NCBI GenBank assembly: GCA_963579625.1
Contig: CAUZHN010000003.1
Span: forward strand, 4,949-68,948
Source: JAAXGI01 sp963579625
GTDB taxonomy: Bacteria; Gemmatimonadota; Gemmatimonadetes; Longimicrobiales; Gaopeijiaceae
Direction of reading: 5' to 3'
Length of the DNA stretch: 64,000 nucleotides
The first letter of the stretch is position 1, and each line of letters begins with the position of its first letter. Positions 8,818 to 16,271 of this stretch are shown here, piece by piece. The position numbers and the translations under genes are program-made. The notes under the pieces were generated by a model that made no database searches, was not told the DNA's origin, and was given only the letters and a program-made list of their open reading frames with translations.

Positions 8818-9165
8818 ATGGCTGAGCAAGGCAACGCGGTGACGGTGACGGACGATAACTTCACGGAGAAAATAGAAGGAGCGGTGGGCCTGGCGATAGT
8901 TGATTTCTGGGCAGAGTGGTGTGGGCCTTGTGTGCAAATGGCACCGACCATCGATGAATTGGCCATTGAGTACGCGGGAAAGGGAGTCGTGGTAGGGAAA
9001 TTAGACGTAGACCATAACCCCAGTACCACAAGTAGATTCGGAATCCGGTCGATTCCAGCAATTTACTTTTTCAAGGATGGAAAACACATAGACACCGTCG
9101 TGGGTGTCGTGCCCAAGCCCCACTTACAGAGTAAGATCCAAGAGCACCTCCTAGAAGGTAGCTGA
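8818..9165 (+). CDS. trxA: Thioredoxin
   Basis: Cytoplasmic dithiol reductant. The 115-residue protein has the classic fold order: VDFWAEWCGPC with active-site Cys35 and Cys38, then LDVDHNPSTTSRFGIRSIP (cis-Pro), then a FFKDGK strand-turn. No signal peptide is present. The start ATG 8818 has a purine-rich site (GGGAGA) about 10 bp upstream. It is divergent from the epimerase gene, so the 54-bp gap should hold both promoters. rsmI follows. Confidence 0.95.
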   Translation: MAEQGNAVTVTDDNFTEKIEGAVGLAIVDFWAEWCGPCVQMAPTIDELAIEYAGKGVVVGKLDVDHNPSTTSRFGIRSIPAIYFFKDGKHIDTVVGVVPKPHLQSKIQEHLLEGS

Positions 9166-9238
9166 TGGCATACTCTGGCTTTCCCGTAGAGTGTATCGCA
9201 CTGTGGGGGTGGTCACAATTCCATTTGGGAAGGCGAGT

Positions 9239-10162
9239 GTGGGGACGCTCTACTTGGTGAGCACACCAATCGGAAATCTGGAAGATCTCTCCGCCAGAGC
9301 TGTTCGGATTCTTGGCGAAGTCGACTCTGTTCTGGCGGAAGACACCCGCCGCACACGGCGGCTTATGCGCCACTTCGAGTTGCTGACCCCTCTCGTATCA
9401 CTGCACGCTCACAACGAAGAGGCTCGTTTGGGGAAGGCACTCTCAAGTTTGGGCAAGAAGGGGGGCAGTCTGGCACTTGTCTCGGATGCAGGGACTCCGC
9501 TGGTCTCGGATCCAGGGGAGCGCCTCGTCCGCAGGGCTCTGGCCGAAGGGCATCAGGTGGTCCCTGTCCCTGGTCCCTCTGCCGTACTTTCTGCGTTGGT
9601 TGGTTCCGGTTTTCCTACGGTTCCCTTCAGCTTCCTTGGTTTCGTTCCTCGCAAGGGAAAGGAGAGGGTGCGGTGCTTCGAACGAGTCGCGGAGGCTCGC
9701 GATACGATCGTCTTATTCGAATCTCCAGAACGACTGGCTGCCCTTCTTTCGGGGCTGGCTGAGCGATGTGGGAGTACCCGAAGGGCGATCGTGGCACGCG
9801 AGATGACGAAGCTTTATGAGGATTTCCGAAGGGGAACCCTCGAAGCGTTGGCCCGATACTACACAGCCGAAGGGAAGGTCCGCGGTGAAGTAACGGTCGT
9901 GATTGCTCCTAGTGAGGAAGATGTATCCCGGGTCTTCGTGGATGAGGAAGAGGGGCATGTGCTCGCGAAGAAGCTGCTGAACATGGGGACCTCGCCGAGC
10001 CGGACAGCGCGAGAATTAGCTTCCCGGCTGAACATTACTAGGAACCGGGCCTACGAGCTCGTGCTTAGCATGCTCCCTATTCCAGAGTCCTCAGAGGGTC
10101 GTGCAGCCCTGGGTAGGGGATTGGATCCGGACCGGTCACCCGATCAAGGCGTAGATGCCTGA
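9239..10162 (+). CDS. rsmI: 16S rRNA (cytidine(1402)-2'-O)-methyltransferase
   Basis: Methylates the 2'-OH of C1402 of 16S rRNA with SAM. The tetrapyrrole-methylase fold begins GTLYLVSTPIGNLEDLS. It continues with AEDTRRTRRLM, LVSDAGTPLVSDPGERLV and VPVPGPSAVLSALVGSGF, all RsmI signatures. The C-terminal region (about 240-290) resembles the usual RsmI helical extension. I prefer GTG 9239 (GGGAAGG six bases upstream, and the family starts at this point); GTG 9191 would add 16 residues. The stop overlaps the next ATG by one base (ATGA). Confidence 0.93.
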   Translation: MGTLYLVSTPIGNLEDLSARAVRILGEVDSVLAEDTRRTRRLMRHFELLTPLVSLHAHNEEARLGKALSSLGKKGGSLALVSDAGTPLVSDPGERLVRRALAEGHQVVPVPGPSAVLSALVGSGFPTVPFSFLGFVPRKGKERVRCFERVAEARDTIVLFESPERLAALLSGLAERCGSTRRAIVAREMTKLYEDFRRGTLEALARYYTAEGKVRGEVTVVIAPSEEDVSRVFVDEEEGHVLAKKLLNMGTSPSRTARELASRLNITRNRAYELVLSMLPIPESSEGRAALGRGLDPDRSPDQGVDA

Positions 10163-10887
10163 TGAGGCTTTCAGTCGGATTCTCAATCGTTCTCGCGTTG
10201 CTTCCCAATGTGGAGGCGGGCGCAACGGGCGTGCTCCAATATCAGGGATCGAGATCGGTGGGAGAGCATTATTGGCCCCTCGCTATAGAACCGACTGTCG
10301 CTCGACTGCAATACGGTGGGGGAGGGGACTGGTATGCGGGACCATCAGCGATCGCGAACCTCCTCGCGGCTATCCGCGAACGAACGGGGTTTCCGGTGGC
10401 CGAGCGCGAAGTTGTCGTAACCCCTCTGGATCCGGCGCTCAGGGATTATCCGTTTCTCTATCTTACAGGTCATGGGAACATCGCCTTCAACAACCAAGAG
10501 CGAGAAGCCCTAAGAGGCTATTTGGAGGCTGGGGGATTCCTCCACGCAGATGACAACTATGGTCTCGACGAGGCCTTCCGGCGAGAGATGGCAGTGCTCT
10601 TCCCCGACCGGTCGCTGGTTGAAATCCCCGGGGATCATCCCGTATTCCAGGTGTTCTATGAGTTTCCCGATGGCCTACCGAAGATTCACGAGCATGACGG
10701 CGAGCCTCCGGAGGCATGGGGGATCTTCTACGAGGGTCGTTTGGTTGTCTTCTATAGCCACGAGTCTGATCTGGGAAATGGGTGGGAGGACCCGGATGTA
10801 CACGACGACCCACCGGAGATGAGGGAGCAAGCGCTCAGGATGGGCGTGAATCTGTTCGTGTATGCACTGACCCGGCAAGCTCCGTGA
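10162..10887 (+). CDS. DUF4159-domain exported protein
   Basis: Unknown function. The 241-residue protein has a signal peptide (VGFSIVLALLPNVEAGA). The mature domain runs from YGGGGDWYAGPSAIANLL through FLYLTGHGNIAFNNQE and LEAGGFLHADDNYG to NLFVYALT, which fits DUF4159. This is a GATase1-like alpha/beta fold found beside BatA/MoxR or DUF4175 genes. It starts in an ATGA overlap with rsmI and ends in a GTGA overlap with the DUF4175 gene, so the two are translationally coupled. Expected in the periplasm or bound to the membrane partner. Confidence 0.82.
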   Translation: MRLSVGFSIVLALLPNVEAGATGVLQYQGSRSVGEHYWPLAIEPTVARLQYGGGGDWYAGPSAIANLLAAIRERTGFPVAEREVVVTPLDPALRDYPFLYLTGHGNIAFNNQEREALRGYLEAGGFLHADDNYGLDEAFRREMAVLFPDRSLVEIPGDHPVFQVFYEFPDGLPKIHEHDGEPPEAWGIFYEGRLVVFYSHESDLGNGWEDPDVHDDPPEMREQALRMGVNLFVYALTRQAP

Positions 10888-13800
10888 AGCAGCCCCCGCT
10901 CTCCCTCACCAGTGTGATTCACGCGATCCGCCGGTATCTCCGCAGGATCGCGGGAACTGCCCTTGGATTCGGCTCCGTAACAGTAGTTGGTGGAATCCTG
11001 GTGCTGGCATGGCTTCTTGTGGGCTCAGATGGCTGGAGGCCAGGCACCGTGGTTCCCCTATTTCTGCTCATCGTGGGCGGAGTCATGGCTGGGACGCTTT
11101 TTGGATGGGTTCTCGTACACCTGCGTAGGTCTACCTCGGAGGTCAGCCTCGCTAACCAGATTGAGAAGATCGTAAGATTGCCGGAAGGATTGGTTAGGGC
11201 TCAGGCGGAGCTGGCGCGCTCGGTTCCACAGGGCATGTCTTCCTCTCTTGCCCGTGCCGGGGAACGCGCGCTCCTCCTCCGCCTCAGCGGTGGGGTAGAT
11301 CGCCTCGCGGGAAACCCGGGGAAGAAACTTGTTAGGCTGTTTCGAGTCAGCGCAGTGGGGACTGGAGTGGTTGTGGCTCTTCTTGTCGCATTCGTAGCTC
11401 TCACTCCTGACCGAACTCGGACGGCCTGGGCGGGATTAGCCCGCTCAGTGGAGCTTCTTACCCCCGAGCCCCTTCCGCCACTCGAGCTCTTCCCAGGTGA
11501 CGGTCAGCTCCCCCGCGGCGAATCTCCCAGGGTGGAAGTGGGTGCAGAGGGCCGAGACTCGGTCTGGGTGCACTGGCAAGCCATTGGGGACATCCTTCAG
11601 GAACGGAGCCTCGTGGTTGTCGACGGTCGGGCGGAGACCTTCCTCCCGGAGCTCGAGGTGGAGGTCCGCTATTGGGCTTCTAGTCCTGATGGCGCTATGA
11701 CTCCAGTGAGTACTCTCCTGCCGTCCGATCCTTCTTTTCTGTCCAGCCTCGCACTGGACGTTGAGTATCCTCCGTACACCCGGCTGCCTTCCGAAAGCTT
11801 CCGGCGTGTGCCCGCGTGGCTCAGTGTTCCCGAGGGAACGGTAATCAGCTTGGCAGGACGGGTGGAAGGTCAGGGCTCGGAGGTCCTGCTCCTAGGGGAG
11901 GGAGGTCAGGTTGCGATCCGGCTGTCCGTCGAGGATGGACGTTTCTTTGGGCGCTGGCGTCCCACGAGGTCCGAGCTGATCACATGGGCCGTGGAGAGCG
12001 GACAGGAGGGTGCAATTCTGCCTCAAACGCTGGACCTGGAGGTGATTCCTGATGCCGTGCCTGAGCTCTCTCTCCCTGTACCGGGAGCGGACGGCGAGCT
12101 GCCGCTGTCGCTCCGGGTCCCGCTCTTGCTCGAGGCGAGTGACGACTACGGAATAGCCTGGGCCGAGGTAGAGTCGGTGCACCAGCGGCCGGGGGAGGAA
12201 GACGTGGTTGGGGTGGATCACATAGCGACGGGGAATTTGGCGCAGGTCACTCTCCGCCCAATGTTGGATTTCTCCGCATGGGGGATTCGTCCAGGAGACG
12301 CGATCCTTCTCAAGGCGAGGGTCTCCGATAACGCTCCGGTGGGCCAGGTAGTGGAGACAATCACCTACCGTCTAGCAATGCCGGCGACCACGGAAGTGAG
12401 AGAAGCTGCCCGCGAGCGAATCGAGGATGTCACCTCCCGTACGGAGGAACTCTTGGATCGGGTGTCACGGGAGACAGCTGAGTTGAGGAACTTGGAGCGC
12501 CAGAGTCGTTTCGGCTCGCAGCAAGCCGATGGCGACCGTGACGAGCTTGATGCCTTCCAGGATCGAGAGGAGCTTCGGCAGGCGCTGGAGCGGCAAGAAG
12601 ATCTTGCGGCAGAGCTCGACCAGATCACGAGCGGGCTGGAGGAGGCGAGTGGGGCACTAGCGGAGATGGCTGAGCGGGATAACGAGGACGCCGATCTTCG
12701 TGAGCGGATCGAGGAGTTGGAAAGCTTGCTGGAGAAGGTTCTCGGCCCCGAGGCTCGGGACCGACTGGAGGAGTTGCAGGAGGGGTTCCGACAGGGAGAG
12801 CTGCAGGAAGCACCGACGCAGCTCCTCGAGGAACTGGCCCAACGGCAGGAGGACCTCCAAGTGCGACTGGAGCAGGCTCTTGAGCAACTCCGGAGAAGCG
12901 CGATCGAAGAAGGGTTGCGGGGTGCTGAAGAGCAGGTCCGCTCGCTCCTGCAGACTCAAGAGGCTCTGGTGGAGCAAATGGCCCAAGGGGAAGGGGAGGA
13001 AGCGCAGCGAGAGCAGGCAGAGCGTACTGCTGCCGTAGAGGAGCAACTCTCCGACCTGGGAGAGGAGTTGTCCACCAGTGGCAACTCAGAAGCGGCGGAT
13101 CAGACTGAGGCCGCTCGCCGCGAACTTGGCGAGGCGAGAGAGGCGATGACCAGCGCAGCCGAGTCGAGCCAGGTGGGAGACCGCGAGGAGGCTGCGCAGC
13201 AGGCGAGTGAGGCCCAAGAGTCGCTCCAGTCTGCCGTCCAACAATTGGAAGAAACTAGTTCCGGGTTTGCTGAGAACCCAGAAGAAGAAATGCAGGAGGG
13301 GCTTCGCCGAGGTGCACAGGATGCGCTTGCTCTTGCTCGGCGTCAGGGCCAGCTCCGTGAAGACTTACAGAATGCGCCTCCGGGCGAACGAGGGGACTTT
13401 GAAGACGAGGAGTTAGCGATAATGGAGGGGCTGCAGAATCTAGCGTCAGAGCTAGCCGAGGCAACGCAAGAGCAGCCCGATCTGGCGAGTTCACTGTCAG
13501 AGGCGATCGCGGCTTCCCAGGAGGCGGTCGGCCAGACTGTCGACGCAATGGCTCGTAATGGCTCCCAGCCGGATTCTGAAGGTTTGGCCGATGCCGCTCA
13601 GGCGGCGATGAATCAAGTAGCACTTGCTGCATTGGAGGGGTTAGGGCAGGGAGGAGAGGATTCACAGAGCACAGCATCAACGGATATAAGTGAGGAACTG
13701 TCATCACTCGGAGATCAGCAAGCTAGCCTGAATGAGCAAGGCAGCCAGCTTTCCCAGGAGTCGGATCAGGGCGGTACGCCGTCTGATATAGAACTCGAAG

Positions 13801-14225
13801 ACTTGGTGTCTGGTCAGCAAGGGATCGCGGCTATCCTTCAGGAATTGGGTCGCCGCCCCGGGCCGGGCCGGACCCGAAATAACCTCGATGCACTTGCGGA
13901 CGAGAGCGAAGAGATCGCGGAGGAACTCAGGCAGGGCCGGCTAGACGCTACGACACTTGGGCGGCAGGAGGATTTTCTCGAGCGGTTACTTTCTGCCGGC
14001 CGTACCCTGGAGCAGGACGCCCCCACGGAGGAGCGCGAGGCAACGTCAGCGGAAGCCGTGCCCAGACGAGCCGTGACCGCGCTTCCCGAAGCGCTCTTGA
14101 ATCCTCTGGCCCTTCCGCTCCCCACAATGGTCGAACTGGGGATGCTCAGCCCAGCTCAACGTCGCCTTGTCCTCGACTATTTTGAGCGCGTAAACCGCCG
14201 CCGAGCGACTGAGGGCGGACGATGA
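10884..14225 (+). CDS. DUF4175-type membrane protein with long Gln/Glu-rich coiled coil
   Basis: Unknown function. 1113 residues from GTG 10884 (GTGA overlap); the frame is open further upstream but would only overlap its neighbour. Hydrophobic segments are near residues 25-48 and 56-78, and a third at about 150-172 (VGTGVVVALLVAFVALTP). A beta-rich periplasmic region (about 180-515) follows. A very long, Gln/Glu/Leu-rich helical coiled-coil stretch covers roughly 520-1000. The architecture matches DUF4175 proteins of Bacteroidota and Gemmatimonadota relatives. Sits in a four-gene coupled run, suggesting an envelope complex. The low-complexity section could mislead homology searches. Confidence 0.8.
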   Translation: MKQPPLSLTSVIHAIRRYLRRIAGTALGFGSVTVVGGILVLAWLLVGSDGWRPGTVVPLFLLIVGGVMAGTLFGWVLVHLRRSTSEVSLANQIEKIVRLPEGLVRAQAELARSVPQGMSSSLARAGERALLLRLSGGVDRLAGNPGKKLVRLFRVSAVGTGVVVALLVAFVALTPDRTRTAWAGLARSVELLTPEPLPPLELFPGDGQLPRGESPRVEVGAEGRDSVWVHWQAIGDILQERSLVVVDGRAETFLPELEVEVRYWASSPDGAMTPVSTLLPSDPSFLSSLALDVEYPPYTRLPSESFRRVPAWLSVPEGTVISLAGRVEGQGSEVLLLGEGGQVAIRLSVEDGRFFGRWRPTRSELITWAVESGQEGAILPQTLDLEVIPDAVPELSLPVPGADGELPLSLRVPLLLEASDDYGIAWAEVESVHQRPGEEDVVGVDHIATGNLAQVTLRPMLDFSAWGIRPGDAILLKARVSDNAPVGQVVETITYRLAMPATTEVREAARERIEDVTSRTEELLDRVSRETAELRNLERQSRFGSQQADGDRDELDAFQDREELRQALERQEDLAAELDQITSGLEEASGALAEMAERDNEDADLRERIEELESLLEKVLGPEARDRLEELQEGFRQGELQEAPTQLLEELAQRQEDLQVRLEQALEQLRRSAIEEGLRGAEEQVRSLLQTQEALVEQMAQGEGEEAQREQAERTAAVEEQLSDLGEELSTSGNSEAADQTEAARRELGEAREAMTSAAESSQVGDREEAAQQASEAQESLQSAVQQLEETSSGFAENPEEEMQEGLRRGAQDALALARRQGQLREDLQNAPPGERGDFEDEELAIMEGLQNLASELAEATQEQPDLASSLSEAIAASQEAVGQTVDAMARNGSQPDSEGLADAAQAAMNQVALAALEGLGQGGEDSQSTASTDISEELSSLGDQQASLNEQGSQLSQESDQGGTPSDIELEDLVSGQQGIAAILQELGRRPGPGRTRNNLDALADESEEIAEELRQGRLDATTLGRQEDFLERLLSAGRTLEQDAPTEEREATSAEAVPRRAVTALPEALLNPLALPLPTMVELGMLSPAQRRLVLDYFERVNRRRATEGGR

Positions 14226-14902
14226 TTTCACGGGCAGGGTTGGTAGTCATCCTCATATTGGTGAGGACGGCGTCTGGTTTCGAGCCAGGTGTAGCCCAAT
14301 CGGCCGTACCTGCTAGCACTTCCGGTGAGGTGAGGGCAGACAGTCTCCCGTCCGTCCAGGATTTGGCTTTGTGGGTGGAACAGGAAGGAGGTATGGAGCG
14401 TGTTCGTGAGGCGATCCTGACTCGCATTATGGCTTTACCTAGCAGGGAAGCTACGATCTGGGTGCAACTCCTCAGCGTGATCGAGGAAGTGGATGTGTCT
14501 GCTGCGCCTGAGGCCATACGTGCTGTAGGGATGGGAGCGGAATCAAAAGGTCTCTCCGGATCCGAAGTGGTCATGGAAGGGTTGAGAGCAGTGCCTGTGA
14601 CTGATCGGGCTCCGTTACTCGCCCTCGCTGCACATCTGGCTGGAATGGAAGATGAGGGGCGAGCCGGAGAGATTCGTGCCAACCTCTTAGAGGAATATCC
14701 AGACGCTCCGGAAGCGACTGAGGTTCGGTTTCTGCAGGCCGGCTGGTTTCTCAGGGGAGGAGATAGGATGGAGGATGGAATGCGGCTTTTGGAAGAGCTG
14801 ATCGTTGGGGCACCTCAACACCCATTGGCACCTGAGGCCCGACGTTTGTACGAAGTGCATGGGGGCCGGGGTAGCCCTAATTCCAGGGATGACGAAACAT
14901 GA
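14222..14902 (+). CDS. Exported helical-repeat (TPR-like) protein
   Basis: Not recognised by name. 226 residues with an N-terminal hydrophobic signal (GLVVILILVRTASG). The rest is helical. Its last third, with LLEEYPDAPEATEVRFLQAGW and then a second unit ending APQHPLAPEARRLYE, looks like paired TPR/YbgF-type repeats. The start ATG overlaps the DUF4175 stop and the end overlaps the next ATG by 4 bp. A scaffold role in the same envelope module is inferred from position only. Confidence 0.6.
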   Translation: MISRAGLVVILILVRTASGFEPGVAQSAVPASTSGEVRADSLPSVQDLALWVEQEGGMERVREAILTRIMALPSREATIWVQLLSVIEEVDVSAAPEAIRAVGMGAESKGLSGSEVVMEGLRAVPVTDRAPLLALAAHLAGMEDEGRAGEIRANLLEEYPDAPEATEVRFLQAGWFLRGGDRMEDGMRLLEELIVGAPQHPLAPEARRLYEVHGGRGSPNSRDDET

Positions 14903-16170
14903 TAGGATCACGTGTCAGGGTTATTACCCCCTTAGTGCTGATCCTAGCACTGTGCGGTTTGCCGCAGCCTGTCGTTAGCCAAAACCTCCTGGTTCCCATG
15001 GATCGTGCGCAGGGGAATCACCTCCGGGCCTATGGCCTCACCTACTGGACACTGGAGCAAGGCGATACCGTCGAGTGGCTCTTGAACTACCGGGGTGGAT
15101 CCTTCCTCCTTCCGGATTCTGAAGCGGTAAGGCGGGAAGCGGCCTTCCGCGGGGTCTCATTTGAGCCCATTGGGAGCGCCCAGTTGGCTGAGATTCGGTC
15201 AATCATCCAAGGCGAGAATATGGAGGCTGTGCCCCTTGAGACGGCCCCAAGGATTGCGATCTATACGCCGCCGAATGTCCCTCCTTGGGACGATGCGGTC
15301 ACGATGGCGCTGACCTATGCGGAGATCTCATACGAGACCATCTGGGATCCGGAGGTGCTTACTGGCGATCTATCCCAATACGAGTGGCTTCACCTTCATC
15401 ATGAGGACTTCACTGGGCAGTACTCCAAGTTCTATCTCACGTATGCGGGAGCGGACTGGCTCCAGGAGGAAATCGCTCGAAATAGGGATGTTACTGCCCG
15501 CTTCGGCTTCTCTGACGTCCCGGATCTGAAACGAGCCGTCTCCGAGGAAATCCGAAGCTACGTGGAAGAGGGGGGGTTCCTCTTCGCGATGTGCTCCGCA
15601 AGTGAAACGCTCGACTTAGCGCTGGCCAGTCATGAGACGGACATCAGTGCGAGTTATGCGGGTGGCCGCCCTCCAGATGTCGATGCGAATGAGCGTATGG
15701 ACTGGTCGCGGGCATTCGCCTTCTTAGGGGCACAGGTAGAACTCCGACCTACCGTTAATGCGTTCTCAGACATCGACTTTCATTTGGTCAACACCGCCAA
15801 TCGGCAACCGCTAAGTTTTTTTACTCTTTTCGAGTTCTCCGCGAAACTTGATCCCGTACCGACGATGTTGGTCCAGAGCCATGAATCGGTGATCTCTGAC
15901 TTCTACGGACTCACGACATCGTTCCGTAAGGAGCGGCTCAAGCCTGGGGTGACCGTACTGGCTGAGGAAGGCGAATGGACGAAGTACGTTCATGGATCTT
16001 TGGGACAAGGCACCTGGACTTTCTATGGGGGTCATGATCCAGAGGACCCCGAGCACCAGATCGGTGATCCGCCCACCAACCTCGACATACATGCTGACTC
16101 GCCCGGATACCGCCTCATCCTGAATAACGTCTTGTTTCCGGCGGCTCGGCCCAGACCTCTGAAAACCTGA
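14899..16170 (+). CDS. Exported GATase-like protein of unknown function (often labelled 'asparagine synthetase B')
   Basis: 423 residues with a signal peptide (LVLILALCGLPQPVVSQ). The mature start LLVPMDRAQGNHLRAYGL and VEWLLNYRGGSFLLPD is a conserved family seen in Bacteroidota and Gemmatimonadota, frequently annotated 'asparagine synthetase B'. I see no Ntn-type Cys2 or ATP-pyrophosphatase P-loop, so that name is doubtful. The middle (about 115-260) reads like a ThuA/GATase1-like fold: IAIYTPPNVPPW, WLHLHHEDFTG and GGFLFAMCSASETLDLAL. The C-terminal part includes WTFYGGHDPEDPEH. It closes the coupled envelope module. Confidence 0.7.
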   Translation: MIGSRVRVITPLVLILALCGLPQPVVSQNLLVPMDRAQGNHLRAYGLTYWTLEQGDTVEWLLNYRGGSFLLPDSEAVRREAAFRGVSFEPIGSAQLAEIRSIIQGENMEAVPLETAPRIAIYTPPNVPPWDDAVTMALTYAEISYETIWDPEVLTGDLSQYEWLHLHHEDFTGQYSKFYLTYAGADWLQEEIARNRDVTARFGFSDVPDLKRAVSEEIRSYVEEGGFLFAMCSASETLDLALASHETDISASYAGGRPPDVDANERMDWSRAFAFLGAQVELRPTVNAFSDIDFHLVNTANRQPLSFFTLFEFSAKLDPVPTMLVQSHESVISDFYGLTTSFRKERLKPGVTVLAEEGEWTKYVHGSLGQGTWTFYGGHDPEDPEHQIGDPPTNLDIHADSPGYRLILNNVLFPAARPRPLKT

Positions 16171-16271
16171 CATCCTCTGCACTCCCCCTCACCCTGGACT
16201 CCTCTGCAGCACAGTCCATTCGGGAAGAGATCGAGCGCGCAGGCGGAAGAGAGGTTTGCTTCCTGGCCGAG

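Noticed and set aside
14899..16170. Asparagine synthetase assignment
   Set aside because: The family is often given this name, but I see no Ntn Cys2 or ATP-pyrophosphatase motif and the protein has a signal peptide.
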